Source of the DNA: Aptenodytes patagonicus
Taxonomy: Eukaryota; Chordata; Aves; Sphenisciformes; Spheniscidae
Assembly: GCF_965638725.1 (NCBI RefSeq)
Contig: NC_134959.1
Coordinates: 10,792,417 to 10,856,416 of the forward strand
Length of the DNA: 64,000 nt
Reading direction: 5' to 3'
Below are positions 13,701 through 27,700 of the stretch, piece by piece. Position 1 is the first letter of the stretch. Every line of letters starts with the position of its first letter. A program made the translations under genes and the position numbers. The notes beneath the pieces were generated by a model. That model saw only the letters and a program-made list of their open reading frames with translations. It had not been told where the DNA came from and searched no databases.

Positions 13701-16700
13701 AGACAATGAAGCTCCAGATAAGGTGGGATTACATTACACCATAAATCTATCTATTCAGCCTTTTAAGAATTCAACATCTAAGATGGCAAACAAAGTTTAA
13801 AAAAAAAGAAAAAGGCTAATTACTGTAGGCAAAGCTTGACATAGGGAAAGAGTGTGCTGTGCTGCAAATTTATAGATTTTTTTTTTCTCTTTTAAAATAA
13901 AATAATCATACTTCTAATGATAATATAAAAAACATCACACAGTTAAACTTAGGTCTAAAATGAGTTGTTTTTTCTCCGGGTAAGAGCCAGTAGATGGATA
14001 TGAAATTAATGGTTCATTTCATAAAGTATTCTTATCGAAGAGGAAATAAAGAGAGAATTGCTTAAAAAAAAAACCAAACAAACAAACAAAACAACCTAAA
14101 TCCAGTTCTCTTCCAAAATCAGTGCAATTATTTTTTTATTTGTTCTGCTGAAACTCAGGAGAAGATAAGGCTCAGGAGCAAGTTCATACTGGTTCTCTAA
14201 CTTGCAAATGGATGCTTTCCACAGATGACAGAGATCCATGATACTGCCAGTCTTTAATTTTTAATCACAAATTCACAAGCCAGGATTTTAAATTATATGA
14301 AATTTAAGAAATGTCTTTTATTTGAGCCTTTGCGTTCCATCTAGTTTACATTTTCAACTTTTCCCTGTACCTCCATAGCTAGATCTTTAATTTCTAATAG
14401 AAGTGAGATTCCAACATAATTCTTCTCCAAAAGGTAGAATGGGTAGAATGTTAAGCAGAATTTCAGCTATCCCTTTGATAAATTTGCAGAATTTAGAATT
14501 AGAACGATGTGTTAGAATTGTATTCCTTTCTTTGGAAAACTAATTCTTAGCTCCATTCTGCCCTGTTGAAAGTTCTCTGTCTATGTAACGTTAAGTTTAT
14601 TATTTTAATGATTTCTTAACCGATGAACTGTAAGTGCTGAGAACATTCCAAAACAGTTGAATTTATTAGTGATTAATGTAATCCCTCTTTCTTGCTCCAG
14701 TAGTGGATACCTGATCTGTCTTATTTTTATGGCTCCCGAAATTAAGTAAAATAAATCATCAGTGGAGGAATTGTTTGGTTTTGGGTCTGATTAGTTTGGA
14801 GAACTAGCCTGTGCTTGTTCACATTTTTGCCACAGTGTGATTGTGTCTCTCAGAAATTGCCCTGCAATTATTTTGTTTTCAAAACGTAGTCCTGATTCTG
14901 CAAACGTACCATACATTTTCATGAGATGATGTAGATGCTCTCACAATGCCAAATTCTATTTTTGTTTTCCCTATAGTATAGCTAGAACACAGTTCCAAAC
15001 CAACAGCCTTTTAAATGTTCATTCAATTTTACACATTCAGTGTACCCTGCTGACATTTAAGCATGTGTTAGTGTTTCCAAAAACAGGGCCTAAATCTGCT
15101 GACTCTCCAGAAAAGAGCAGGATTTGTCCTGTGATCTTAATAACTTTATTTGCATAAATAGTACTCAGTTGAATAAGGAATTATAAAGCTGGGTGTACAT
15201 TTAGCAATGAAGGTTCCGTGCCTTCTCTGCCATACAGATAGGGATGGAAGTAAGGATTATTAGGAATTTCAGCTGGTTTTTTTTTTCTGTTCATCCTTGT
15301 GGAAATTACAAAGGATAAGCGAAACACAGATATTAAAATACAGTTAGTGTTCTTCATCCATTATTCACCAAGTGACCTTAATAAGCCATTTTCAATGTCA
15401 TGTAAAATGCTTTAGAGATTTGAATGGTTTTGGCAGCTTTCACAGAAACACAGTTAAATTCAAGGAAGAGTACAGAAAACTGCCTAAACTGTATGGCTTT
15501 GGTTAACTGGCCTCGGCAAGGATTTATTCCCTGAAATGGATGGGATTTTGCTGGATTATGTTAGTACCAGGTGGAGTTTTAATTAAACCTCTGTCCTGCT
15601 GTTGGGAAAGAAAGCTTTACAATCAGTGAATTAAAAGTAGCCCTTTCTTTTGGGGGGGAGAGAGAAGGAAGGGTGGAGGTGGTGCTTTGAGATGCAGGAA
15701 GTTCCCCGCCAAGCACAGCATGGATGAACAAACTCCTGCTTGAGCGGCTTGGAGACTTTTCACTCGGTCTTCCTGAAGTCAGCAATCCCCATGCTGCAGT
15801 TTCTTCTTGAAGCAGCTCAGAGACAAGAAGTTAGTACAAGTGATGTTTTCATTCCTCCTCTGATTGCCCTCCCTTTCTCTGCTTCAGCCTGAGAACCCCT
15901 GCATTTGGCTGTAGAGTTTGGGAAGGGAACAGCTGGAAGTAGAGGGTGATCAAAAGGTGCACACTGCATCTGGACCTACAGGCCTTCTCTGGCCTGTTTA
16001 TCCACTCTATCCCCCATCTGCAATTTCAGCAGTGAAATCAGAGGTGGTTTGCTTCATAAACACTCCAGCTCTTCCCTTGAATGGAAATATCAAGTTGCAT
16101 ACAGATTTCATTTCAATGCTTTCCTTTTTGCTCAGTCTTTTATATGACTTCTGCAGCTGCCAGCATAGAGTCAGTCTTCCTATGATACCCAAAGTAAAAA
16201 ATCCTAGAAAACTCAATGTAAAACAAATGTGATTTTATAGACAAAATTTTATCTTTGATACTTGCCACCAAACATACCCCATCCAGCATAAAACTGGATG
16301 AAGTTTAGAGTGCCTGAATGCTTAAAAAACTCTTAAAAACAAGCCCACAAAATACTGACATTTATTAATGAGGAAAATATTAAGAATCTTTGTTCAGCCA
16401 AGAAAGACCTTAAGTTACCACCCGGAATACTAATTTGCCTTTACAATTTTCACAACATCCAAAGTCCTGTCAAAATTTGTCTGTGGTTTGTTCTTTTGGG
16501 CTTGACATCTGCTCTACATCATACTCCTCAAATGAATACTGTATTAGCAGACATTTAAGCATAGTTGTTCAAAAAGAAATGTAAAAGCAGAAAAGCAGGC
16601 CAAACGCTCATGACTGCAGGGCTCACTTCAAAGGCTGGAGACCTCCTTATTCATGTTGGTGGGAGGGACAGGTGAGAGCAGTGTGAGTCTAAAGGGGTCA

Positions 16701-19700
16701 CAGTCCAAACCAGCAGAAAAGAGAGAGAAAGTCAACCAACTCCCAATTTCTCTGGTTAAAATGAAAATGCTCCTTAATCCATCTTACTCTTGAAGAGCAG
16801 AACATTACTTTGGGAGTGAAATAATATAGTCATGTTAGTTAATTATTTACCGTGTAATTAAAAATGAACCAATTACTAATCAAGTCAGGATCTGTAGAAT
16901 TTAACTAAGAATTTAATTTACAATTCATTTTCTGAAAGCTGAGTATAAAATCGTTCATTAAAAAGCTCTTAACACTTTTTTGGTTTTGAATATGTTTTTA
17001 GAATATAACGTGCTGTTTTCTACAACCCTTGAAACCTATCTAAAAAGAGTTGGACATTCTGCTAATGAAATCTCTGGGAAAGTAGAAGGTACGTTGGTGC
17101 ATATTTGCATCCTAAATCTTTGTTCTTGAGGATTTGGCCATTCAGAGTTTTGCTCTGATATTTGAATAGCTCAGCTTTTGAATAAATGTTGTACAGACAT
17201 GCATGGATACCTTAGCTCTGCAGTATCTTGGAAAAAATAAACAGTAAAGAAGAGACAGATCTGCAGGAGGCATTATTTGCTTACTCAGTGCTGTCTACTG
17301 CTTTATTTTTGTGCTTATTTCACTTCTATGCTATAACTTAGATTTTTAGTATTACCTTTTGAATTACTATGCAAGAGAAAAAAAGAAAGAAAACCAGGTC
17401 TGGAGGTAATGGCCGTATATAGATGCCTTCATTGTGTATTTATCATACATACGAATTGAGTGTCTTTACTTGCACAAGTGAAAGCTTATTATTGGTAACA
17501 ACAAAAAAGTAGAGTGAAAACAGCCTAGTCTTGTGGTTTCTGTTTTGTCTACTTCTTTGCAGTTTATTATGGACAATGACTTTAGATCTGCTGCCAAGTA
17601 TCAAGATAAACACAGAAAATACTTATTCTTGATAAAGACTAATGAGTTCTGTTTTCTTTGTTTCTCTAACCAGTTTTTCCTTTTTTAATTTAATGGACTA
17701 CCACAGTGCTGTGGACTGTGAGTTGTAAACCCTGCACAGAAATGTTAATTTGTTGACTAAAATGTTTTCACTAGCGTTTTTCAAAATCATGGAAACTTTT
17801 CCATTGCTCATATCTTTCACCTAACTTGTTTTCCTTGAGATGTCATGTGTCAGACTTCTAAGAAGATTTTCCATATGGGACTGGGTAGGAAAGATAGACA
17901 TCTAAGAACTCTGTGAATACTCAGAGGGCAGAAGACCATACGCAACAATACTCCATAGCTGAAAAAATTTCCATTGAAAAAATGACTATAGGGTAAAAAA
18001 TGGCTGTCAGATTGCATAAGTTTTTTCTTTTTTCTCCATGCGCAGATCAGCTAAAAATCTTCCATTCCCTTTTGCCTTGCAAATGCAACAGTACCCCTGA
18101 CATTCAAGGAGAGAGTAATTTAATTTGCTATGCTGTCTTAATCAGGGACTTAAGTGCAGCAAAATCTGACATTTTTATCTAGAACTATATTCTGTAAAGC
18201 AATGAACTGGGGGACCAGGTTCATGTTACAACTGTTGACAGCTAATGTTTTTCAGTAAGTCATGCAGCAGCAGAGGAGTGCCACTTTCCCATTCCTACCG
18301 TACTGCTGAGCCACTGCTGCAAGGGTGACAATGTGTAACAATGGAGGTTGGAAAGATAAAATTGAAGTTGACATGAAAAGCGTGTGACAAAGAAGCCCTA
18401 CAACTGATACCCGTAGCTGAAAAATCTGTGAGAAAGTTATTCAGCACCTGGCTGACACCCAAAGAGAGTTACATTATTCTTTTCATTGAAGAAGGTTGGT
18501 GAACACTCCTCAATAAATTCCAATGGCAGGCCTGTAATGAAGTGGAGCTGATGCAAGTTGGCACAGTTTTAAAATTCACCTTATGTTCTAGTTCAGTTAA
18601 GATGTATTTCTGTTGCCTTATGCTTTTTGCATCCTTGATCTGCAAGAGTAACAAAATAAGACGTGATCTCATGCAGTTACCATTGCAGTGCCAAATGCAC
18701 TAAACTCTTGTGGCCTCAATACCTGTAATAAGATACCTGAATACCTGCAATTAGAAATGCAAAGATTGTTCTTGTTGAGCAGTCCAAAATCAAACAATGC
18801 TGCTGACTTTATAGTGAGTTCAACAAGCTTTGTAGCCAGCCAAGAAACATGCAACAAAGCGAAGCATTTTCAACATTAGTTAATGTCCAATTACTGCTTT
18901 TCTAGATCATCACTTCACCTAAAATCGTATGGGAACCCAGGCCTGAGCACAGAAGTTATGTGCTCGTTTTGACCTAGCCAGCTTAATTAACATGGCTATA
19001 TTTCCTACTACCTGGAGCTCCTGAAAGCTCTTTGTTAAGCACAATGCATTACAATAATCCAATTTAGATGTGATAAAAATTGCTGTTCTTCTGCCAAGGC
19101 ATCTACTGAACTGAAAACTGTCATTCCCAAAGTAAGGGTTACAACCTTCAGTGGGACTGCAAGCCTAACAGTAGTGTATTTCTTTATGCTAGTGTAATGA
19201 GGCTGATGAATGTGGGACTTACTGCCAGAAACAAGCTGAGGAGATTTTTATGGGTCTGACTAGACTATTCGGAGCAGGAGCACTTGCTCTCCAAATCCTG
19301 TCCTGTCTCCAGCCCCTGTTTCGGACCTTAGAGAAGCTTTTTTAGGAGTGTGAGACAATATTTTCAAATGTATTCTATTTGTCTCATTCTCTGAATCTGC
19401 TAAATTTTAGTTCAGATTAATATTTCCTTCAGCTCCTGTGATAAATATGGGAAGTATTAGAAAAAAAATCTGTAGGCTTCTAATTGGTTTCCAATGATTC
19501 ATTCAGACAGCACATTTATAAATAGGAAAAAAAAAGAGGGGGGGGGGAGATAACAAGAGAGAGGGGAGTCTTTAGAATATACACTGCCCATTTTACCCTG
19601 TGGCCAGAACATTTTTGTGGTACATAATTCCTACTATTTTGTTGGTGAAGAACTCAGTGTTGAAGTAAATTTCTTAGCCTGCTTCCTACCTTCTAGTGCT

Positions 19701-22700
19701 AGAATCCATAGTACATTTTTAAGTTAAACAATGTTGTTCCCCCTTGGATTCTGAACAGTGGGTTAGAGAAATCTTATTTGCAGATAGGCAATGGGCATTT
19801 GTTCTCTCTTTTTATCTTTTACTTCTCTGTTCAACATCCATGTCATAGAGCACAAGGACAGTTGGCATAATTTACTATTTCAATTTTTAGAAATTAATAA
19901 CTTCAATAGTATTGGAGTTCAGATGTTCCTTTATGCAAAGAGGGAGTCAAATTGTCCATTATAATGCTAGAGATCATGTGGTAAATTATAAATTAAATGG
20001 TGGTCCTGGAATGCACAGACATCACCTTTGACTGCGACTGCAGATTCCGTGAGGTGTCTGTGATGTGCATGCAATTAAACCTGTACATAGTCTCTGAATA
20101 AAATTAAGAGTACTAAAGCAAATTTCAGCATAATATAAGTATTATCCCACTTCTTTTAGATTACGTCTTAGCAATCTTTTATCATACACTGGATTCTTAA
20201 TCACTGTCAACTCACTATACTTTCCTTTTCAGTAAAGAACAGTGATGTTATGTAATGTTACTATGTAGATCATGCCCTGTTTTTTCTAGTCCTATTTTGA
20301 GAAAATACATGAGTAAAACTACATTTTTGGTGATGCTAAGTCTTCCCCCAGCAGTTAACATTTCGTCTATATTTATGTGACATGACTTTACGCTTTGTGG
20401 TTTTGGCAGATGGAGGAATGATTTTCTTCACATTTTTCATATGGTGAAGAATTTACAGGAGCTAGTTTAGCAATAGCAAGCAGAGGAGGCTTTGATTTGT
20501 TTACCTAACATATGTGTCACATATAAAGGGCAATGTCCTTCCACTGTAGTTGTTAATAACTAGCTGTTCCAAATGGATTTGTGCCAACACAAAATCCACC
20601 ACCGCAATTAGCAGTAATAGGAACTTCAGCTGGCAGCAGCAGTGAAGGCAGTAAAGATTAAATGACTGTGTGAACTGTCCCTCCAAATTAAAATTGATGT
20701 ACATTGGTAAAAAACAGAAAACTCACACCACTGTTACCCCTTACATTCTCTTCTACTCTGGTAATAATTAGAGAAAATATTGCTGTCTGGGACTCACTAT
20801 TTTTCACATGACATAGATTCACCCCATTAATGACAAGAATCTGAGTATCCATACCAATAAAACATCTCAAATTAGAAAAACCTATAGATGACTTTCAAAT
20901 GCTTGAGGATACAAATAACCTTTTGAAGAAGGTTGATTTTTAGAGGCATTTGTCAGTTAGGTGCCTGTTACTGACTTCTAGGTGGAGTTGCACATGTACT
21001 TCCAAAAAGTCTGCTTGGAAATTCCACTAAATGACATCCAAGAAATTAATTTTTTTCTGGGTAGAAAATCTTCCAGGAGCTACAAAATCTCTGCAAAATA
21101 GTATTCATGGTAATACTTCTATAGCATAGGATATGATCTTGGTCTAGAGCAGGTTATTGTCAGAAGCTGCAATAACAACAAATCCTCCCCCTTTTCATGA
21201 ACCGTGGCTGAATTATGCTAATCCCTGTGCAAACAAATGAATGAAAAAATTAGTATAATGAGGATTTGAATAAGTATTTTATTATACTGTATTAACTGAT
21301 AGAATACATTATAGATTAGCCCAAGTTTCTTTAGAGTGATTCACAGTTTATTGTCTGAGTGTCCTATATGACATACTTTCAAAATACAAATTATTTTCTA
21401 CAGTTTAAATGAACTCTAGCAATGTGCTACAGCACCTCAGAAATATTTTAGGCTTAAGAGTTGTCCAAACCTAACCTTTGAATTCATGAACACAGTAAAA
21501 CATCTGATTTGTAGATCAGAGTGTGCAAAAAGCACAGCTGTTAACCATGACCTTGAAGAGGCTTTGCAGCTGCAGTTATGTTGCAGCATTAAGAGTGACA
21601 CATCTTTGTAACCTTTTGCCTTTGTGAAATGTGTATCTTAAACTCTGGGTTTGCATCCCATTCCTTGTATTTATTATGGACAGAATTAAATCTCGCAAGT
21701 CAATCAAACATGTCAGCCCTCTCCTGGTCATTCTGAAAGCGGAGGGCAACCGAAAGACAGAAGCTCTGCAAACTTACAGGGAACATCATGTAGTTTTGTC
21801 AGTAACTTTAGCATGTGCATGAATAGGTATGTGCCAAATTTATGCATGTGAATTCAGACACTTGCTGTAGAGTTTTCAGGACTAGAGCAATTGCTTTGGT
21901 GTGGACAGTTAAAAGCTTGCATGTAAATAGACGCCTGGTGCCATACTCAGACAATGGTTAGACGTTCTAATGGTAATAGTTTGCCAGGAAGCAAGGCTAG
22001 TGAAAAAAAGCCAAATCCAATTAAAATGTATCATCAGGTAAATGTGAGTTTTGGCAGCAGGACAGAATTTTCACTTTAGACTTCACTTAGGACACAAAGT
22101 AAACACCTCTCTTTGTAAGAAATGTGACCTGTTACCGGCAGCATATGCGAAACTGTGCATTTAACCATTTAGGTCCACTAGCAGCACATCAGGAGACGCT
22201 AATTCTACAGAGCATTACTTATGCAAATCAGATGCAATTTTCCCCAGTGCTAACTGTTCCCTGACAAGTGCCCAAGCACTGGGCTAACCCAATGGAGAGT
22301 TGTCTGCTCGAGCTCAGGGAAGCTCAATGTAAGGTGTAACAGCTGATGCAATTTGCCTGCTCTATGGGAAGGGTCAGCCCCTATGAAATCATGGACAAAC
22401 AGAGCTCACAGGCAGCTGGAACAATCTCTCTAACGAACTGGACTCAGGCAGGGACAGTAGAAAGAGACAGAAGAGCATATTTTTTACTATTTTTGAGAAG
22501 TGCATTTATGGATGAATTTAAAGAGAATTTATCCTATGAAGAGGAATTTATAAAGCAAATGCAGAAAGTCCAAGTTTTTCACTGAGACATGATTGCTTTT
22601 AACTTCATGAATAGCAAATAGGGAAAAATCATGGAAACACGTTAATTATAACACAGTAAAATGAACATGAAAACTTCAACAGCACTGAAGGCCACCATAC

Positions 22701-23270
22701 ACCACAACTGAAGCCTACAATTCTTTCAAACAGCTTTGCCAGCCTGCTTTGAACTTCTTGAAACCACTGGAAGGTATCTACAGGCTTGTGAGTAGATTAG
22801 AAAATTATACTGCTCCCAGAAAAGAAAAACAAAACAAAACCCAAACCCCCACATTTGCTTATTGGCTGTAACACAGATCTTCAAGCCAGGAGAGGACTTA
22901 AAAAGTAGAACATTGCAGGCTTCAGTTTATCAGTATAGACATAAGACATCTATCTACCTAAAGGAATTGTATAGAGGCCTGTTCCTGCCAGAGCTGATGA
23001 GAACCAGGTTGAAGATGAACAATAATATGAAGGGTCAAGGCACCCCTTCCCCATATGAGCTGTTGAAGTAGGGTGTTCATAAGAGCAGAGTTTACTTCTT
23101 AAAGAAACTGTCTCTTGAAGGAAAGGACACAGGATATTCCTGATTCATCGTGTTCCAGAACTTTATCATGTGTAAATCTGCATAGTCTGTGTATAACATT
23201 TTGTACAGTGAAAAAAGGTCAGTATAAAAATACTGCTCTCTCATTCTTTATCCATACTGTGAGAAAAGCA
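7772..23270. other. Long gene-poor AT-rich stretch downstream of RRAD
   Basis: About 15.5 kb without an exon I can support. In mammals the next gene on this side of RRAD is CDH16 (cadherin-16), but I found no cadherin-repeat motif (such as DxND or DRE-type calcium sites) in the open frames of either strand. All frames are short (about 100 codons or fewer) and lack domain signatures. Simple tracts include an A/C-rich run near 14070 and a G run near 19541. It may hold regulatory DNA for RRAD, but nothing in the raw sequence proves it. Confidence 0.5.
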
Positions 23271-23273
23271 CAG

Positions 23274-23302
23274 TTTATTATAACAGGAAATAATACTTTA
23301 TT
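23274..23302 (-). promoter_or_regulatory. Candidate poly(A) signals for RRAD
   Basis: Two TTTATT hexamers on the plus strand (23274-23279 and 23297-23302) read AATAAA on the minus strand, about 600 nt past the RRAD stop codon. That gives a 3' UTR of plausible size. Which one is used cannot be told from the sequence. Confidence 0.5.
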
Positions 23303-23398
23303 ATAAAATCTGCATGTAAACAAGTAACAAATTAATTGAATAACGGTTAATGGAAGTGCAAATTAACTTCATAAAATGGTATCTGTTCTGTATTTAAC

Positions 23399-23416
23399 TA
23401 TATATATATATATATA
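23399..23416. repeat. (TA)n microsatellite
   Basis: Nine uninterrupted TA units inside the presumed RRAD 3' UTR. Confidence 0.9.
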
Positions 23417-23898
23417 ATTTGTTTTCTCCCATTCTAATGTGGTTCTACTCCCCCCTCTCCACATTTAAGTTTAAAAAGATTTATCATTGCTTGCTTTATA
23501 CTAAAAAGAGTGTACGAGCCTGCGTACAAGTTTAAGTTTTGCTCTGCAAACGAGACAAGTCTATGGTGATACTTATCATCATCCTTTCTTATCTTTGCAT
23601 CTCTGGTATCCACAGGACAAGAGGATATATAACATATGTACACAGTGAAAATATCGGCATGTCAAGCCACTTATTTAAAGTTAATTCATTTACTTGCACA
23701 CATTGAAATTTAAACCATTTATCAATGAAGCAGACATTGTAGTGTAACTTCCAGACTTGCTTGCGCACCTTAAGGCATTAATGAGTCTCAATTGATAAGT
23801 CATTCTTGTTATCACCATGAGGATCATCTATACACTTCTCATAACTGTCAAATGCTTGTTCATTACCCATGTGCAACATCTGGCCTTGCTGAAAGCTT

Positions 23899-26800
23899 CT
23901 ACAGCACAGATAAGTCATGGCAAGACTTTGATTTTGCTTTGAAAGCCATCTTCTTATTGTTCTTTGCCACAATTCTCCCAAGGAATCGCTTTGCCTTTTT
24001 GCCTATGCTTTCTCTTCTTTTTGTGTTGGCCATTCTCCTAGCATTGTCTTCTTTACTGTCTTTGCGAAGTCTGATTTGCCGAACGATACCTTCAAACAGG
24101 TCCTTGACATTATGATGAAGAGCAGCTGAGGTCTCAATGAATTTGCAGTCAAACACAACGGCACAGGCCCGTCCCTCTGGATGAAAAGAGAAAAAGGGAG
24201 ATGAGTGGAGACGGACATTTTCTCTTCATATATACTGGCAGAAAAACAAAACAAAACAAAAATTGACTTTAAGGAAAGTGCCTTCAATGCCACAAAAGAG
24301 CTTTACTACATAGTAGGAAAGTCCAAATTTGCACCCACAGTTTTCCCCCTTACTCTTCTTGGTTTTGTTGTGGTATGGTCAGAAATCTCATTTGACCAAT
24401 GGTGCTGAATATAAGGCAACAACAGTTCTCTAGGCAGACCATCCCAGTATTGTTTAAGAGCTAAAGCTGATATAGGAGAGGCACTTGGATGCATGCTTGC
24501 TGTTTGATAGGAAACAGTGTAAGGTACAGAAAGAAATGGGTTTTGTTTCTTCTGGAAGTTGTTGAGTAATTATGCACCTCTGCCTTGCTGTAACAAGTGA
24601 GAGTTTTCCACACTCACTACAAATGAAGTTGATACAGTCCACAAGGTCAAGTCATTGAACAGATAGATCACTAGAGGTCATGAAGTTGTACACCATTGGA
24701 TTTGACTAGGACTGTATTCAAAATGCAAGATGCTCAATGTTACAGACGTAAGCATGTAACTCTGGAACACTGCTGCAGTGCAACTTTCCATGTTCATCTT
24801 CTGGTAAATAATGGCAAAGTTGTAAACCTGAGCCAAGTACTGATGTCACGACTAGGACAAGTCAACCATGCACTGCCACCAGCCTGAAAAAAAGTTATAA
24901 TCTCCTGATGAACTCCAGTCAATTCCCTGTGCAGGCATTTAACACAGGTAACATGGCAAAACCAGACAGCAAGAGATGGTTCTTCATCATCATCAAGGCA
25001 CCAATATTTCAGAGTATTCTTCCCAGTAAAAAAAAAAAAACCACCAAAAAAAACCCTCAAACAAATGACCAAATGTTTAAATAAGTGAAATTAATACTGT
25101 GGTGTTGGCAGTGGTTACTGTGCTCTAGTTACCGAAATGCTAGCTGGAACTAGCTGAGAAAATTCTCACTGATCACAACTAGAGAACATATACAAAAAGA
25201 CTTTAAGTTGTGTGAGCCTGGTCCCACCAGCTCAACTCAAGTGTGATGGAATCGCTTCCAGAATAGGATTGTACAGGCTGTATGGTGTCACCCTTTTCAA
25301 AGGCTGCCTAGGTTCTATGACATGGCGCTCCTGTCCCTTAAAAAGCATAGCTCGAGCTATCAAACCTTGAGACTAGCAAGTGCTGCTGCACACATAAGGT
25401 ACAATTAAACCCTTTCAGTTAATACTGACCAAAAATGAATCCTACACAAAACAGCATGCTAAAGCTGCAGCTCTGACACATTTTTTTTTCTCTTGTACTG
25501 CAGTTCAGAGCATTGCTCTGTGCAGTCACAAGTCTTCCCCCCCACCATCTCCACTGTTTTCTGTGGTACCAAGTCCCTCAGAATGAACCAGCTGGCTTGA
25601 TTTCTTCAGTGTGCCTCAAATCATATATTTTTCTACATCAAAACCAGACTATTTCTGTTGGCTATGAGCGTCCATAGCCTTTGATACTAATTTAGACATT
25701 ACTGTATAAATGAATAGTGTCTCTTACCATCAACTGAGACTTCCCGGGACCTGACCAGGTCGCTTTTATTGCCCACAAGAATAATAGGAATGTCTTCTGT
25801 TTGCCTTGCTCTTCTTAGCTGGATTCTTAGCTCAGAGGCCTTTTCAAAACTAACTTTGTCTGTCACTGAATATACAATAATATAGGCATCTCCCATTTTC
25901 ATACAGTGGTTCTGAAGCCATTGGCTGTCATCCTAGAACAAAAGGCAAGAAATAGATTTATTGCACTGAAAAATCTATTCAACACTGATTAATGATTTAA
26001 TTATCGTAAGCACCTTAAAGATATTTTTCTTAGCTTTATTATAAAGAGTCAGTAAAAGTAAGCCAACCTCCCTTTTTCTTATTATTTAAGATATACTACA
26101 AACCAACATTTTCTTGTTTCCAGAAATAATATCAGGTCTGCACTGATCAGATTGTGAATCTCTAGTTTTACAGTAATTCCCTGGGCTGCTCATGTAAGCT
26201 GCTGCTTATTCAAAGCATTAAGGGATTCGCACTCCAGCCCTATTCAGGTTTTTAAATTGCCTGCCTAGCTACGAGAAATTAATTGCAGGAGAGAACAAAG
26301 GCAGTATGAATTCTAATTTTTTAATGTTACTGATCTGATCGAAGAAATAGGCAGACGTAGTTGTTCCATTTCGACTTTAAGACTGAACCACTGACCAAGC
26401 CATAAAGAAAAAATATCTTAAATCTGTAAGTACCTGCTCCCATATATCAAACACCACAAGAGATGCTTCTTCTCCGTCAACTATAATTGATCTGTCGTAC
26501 GTATTTCCTACGGGAAAAAAAAGTTCAGAAAAAAGAAGTTACTCTTCTCCATCCCTGCCGGCAGCCTGGGAGGGGGTGGCCGTAGGGGGACGCCCGGGGA
26601 GGTGCGGCCGGAGGCGCTCCGGCAGCGGTAACGCCGCGCTCCGCCGCTCCGAGCGGCGGGTCCCCGGGACCGGGGAACGGGAGTCCGCCTGCCTCTGCCG
26701 GGGTGCCGCCGTGGTGCCCCGCGCCCTCACCGGCCTCTTCCGCGTCCGCGCAGTCCTCCACGCCGCCGAAGATGCGGGCCAGGCTGGTCTTGCCGACGCC

Positions 26801-27085
26801 GTGCTCGCCCAGCAGGATCACCTTGTAGAGGTTGCTGTCGGGGTCGCTGCCCGAGGAGATGACGGAGTCGGAGGAGTCGGAGGCCCAGCTCTCCCGCTGC
26901 GCCTCGCCGGGGCTGTACGAAGTGCAGCGCACCAGGCCGGAGAGCTCGCCCTGCGGCAAGGCGGCCCGCAGGTCCCGCTCGTCCACCGGCATGCTTCGCC
27001 GGTGCAGGTGCTGGTGCGCGGAGAAGGGCATGCTGCCGCGCCGCTTGTCCAGGTAGCGCAGCTTGTCGCCGCGGTTCAGAGTCAT
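23899..27085 (-). CDS. RRAD: RRAD, RGK-family small GTP-binding protein
   Basis: Coding exons (minus strand): 27085-26731, 26507-26434, 25932-25728 and 24176-23899. All introns are GT-AG and the phases agree, giving 303 residues (human RRAD is 308). The start is the ATG in MTLNRGDKLRYLDKRR; the HRRSMPVDERDLRAAL block after it is typical of RRAD, and IFGGVED separates it from GEM and REM. Seen motifs: P-loop GEHGVGKTS (about residue 97), DIWEQ in place of the Ras DxxG, NKSD, ETSA, and the C-terminal KSKSCHDLSVL shared by RGK proteins, with no CAAX box. RGK proteins bind the CaV beta subunit and suppress L-type calcium current; RRAD is best known in heart and skeletal muscle, at the membrane and cytoskeleton. 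The next gene upstream is CIAO2B, as in mammals. It appears intact. Confidence 0.96.
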
Positions 27086-27097
27086 GGGGATGTCGGG

Positions 27098-27325
27098 CTG
27101 CGGCCGGAGGGGAGAGAAGAGCTGTCAACACCCGCCGCCCCTGCAGTCCCCCAGCCCCGGCCGCCACAGCACGGCCGAGCCCCGCCGTGCCGCCCGCGGA
27201 GCAGCGCTTACCTGGGGGCGCTCCGCGGAGGGAGGGAGGGAGGGAAGAAGGAAGGCAGGGAGAGAAGCAGTGAGGGATTCCCCGCCGTTAATCGCCTGTG
27301 CCGCCGCGGGAGCTCCCTCAGCGAG
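27098..27325 (-). other. RRAD: RRAD 5' UTR: likely non-coding exon 1 and first intron
   Basis: On the minus strand a good donor (CCCAG|GTAAGC at about 27211) and a pyrimidine-rich acceptor (GGCCGCAG at about 27098) would place an intron just 12 nt before the ATG. The non-coding exon would run from about 27325 to 27212. Mammalian RRAD also has a spliced 5' UTR. This is inferred from splice signals only; without splicing the same DNA would simply be UTR. Confidence 0.55.
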
Positions 27326-27352
27326 TGCTGCCGCTACCCCGCTCCTCGCCCC

Positions 27353-27360
27353 TATTTATG
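27353..27360 (-). promoter_or_regulatory. TATA-like box of RRAD
   Basis: CATAAATA on the minus strand, set in GC-rich DNA about 270 bp upstream of the ATG and about 140 bp upstream of the likely exon 1 donor. A start site about 25-30 bp downstream would fit. A TATA box inside a CpG island suits an inducible gene such as RRAD. Confidence 0.6.
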
Positions 27361-27700
27361 GCTCCGCCAGCCCGGCCCTCCTCGCCGTGACGCGCCCCGC
27401 GCGGCGCCCTGCCAGCGCGGCCGTGGGCAGCGCCGTCCGCCCACCGCGGCTCCGCTCCGCTCCGCTCCGTTCGGCTCGGCGGGGGCGGGGAGCCCCGCCG
27501 GGGGGAGCCCCGCGGGGGGGGGAGGCACGGCACGTCCTGCTAGCGGCAGCGAAGGGGTCGGCGCGGGGCTCCGCTCCCGTCGTCGCGAAGAAGCCCCCGG
27601 GGCCGCGGCGCGGCCGGGCAGGGCGAGCGCTGTGGGGAGGCGACGGGTGAACGCGGAGCGTTTCAGTGGGAAATACCGTCACGTGTAGCGAGTGAAAGGC

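Larger units (their letters stand above)
26540..27700. promoter_or_regulatory. CpG island over the RRAD promoter and first coding exon
   Basis: A roughly 1.1-kb block very rich in G+C and CpG against an AT-rich background. It includes an AGGG-repeat purine tract (about 27228-27245) and a TCCGC repeat (about 27450-27470). It produces long open frames on both strands that are composition artefacts. A CACGTG E-box lies at about 27680. Confidence 0.85.

Noticed and set aside
15918-16232. A 104-codon frame in the gene-poor region
   Set aside because: No motif, no signal or membrane pattern of note, no splice partners; expected by chance in this length of DNA.
22346-22585. A 79-codon frame with an acidic C-terminal part
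   Set aside because: Looked mildly protein-like but matches nothing I know and has no matching neighbours or convincing splice sites.
26576-27688. A 370-codon open frame on the plus strand antisense to RRAD
   Set aside because: It sits wholly in the CpG island, is Arg/Gly/Pro/Ala-rich without domains, and overlaps the well-supported RRAD exon on the other strand. It is a composition artefact.
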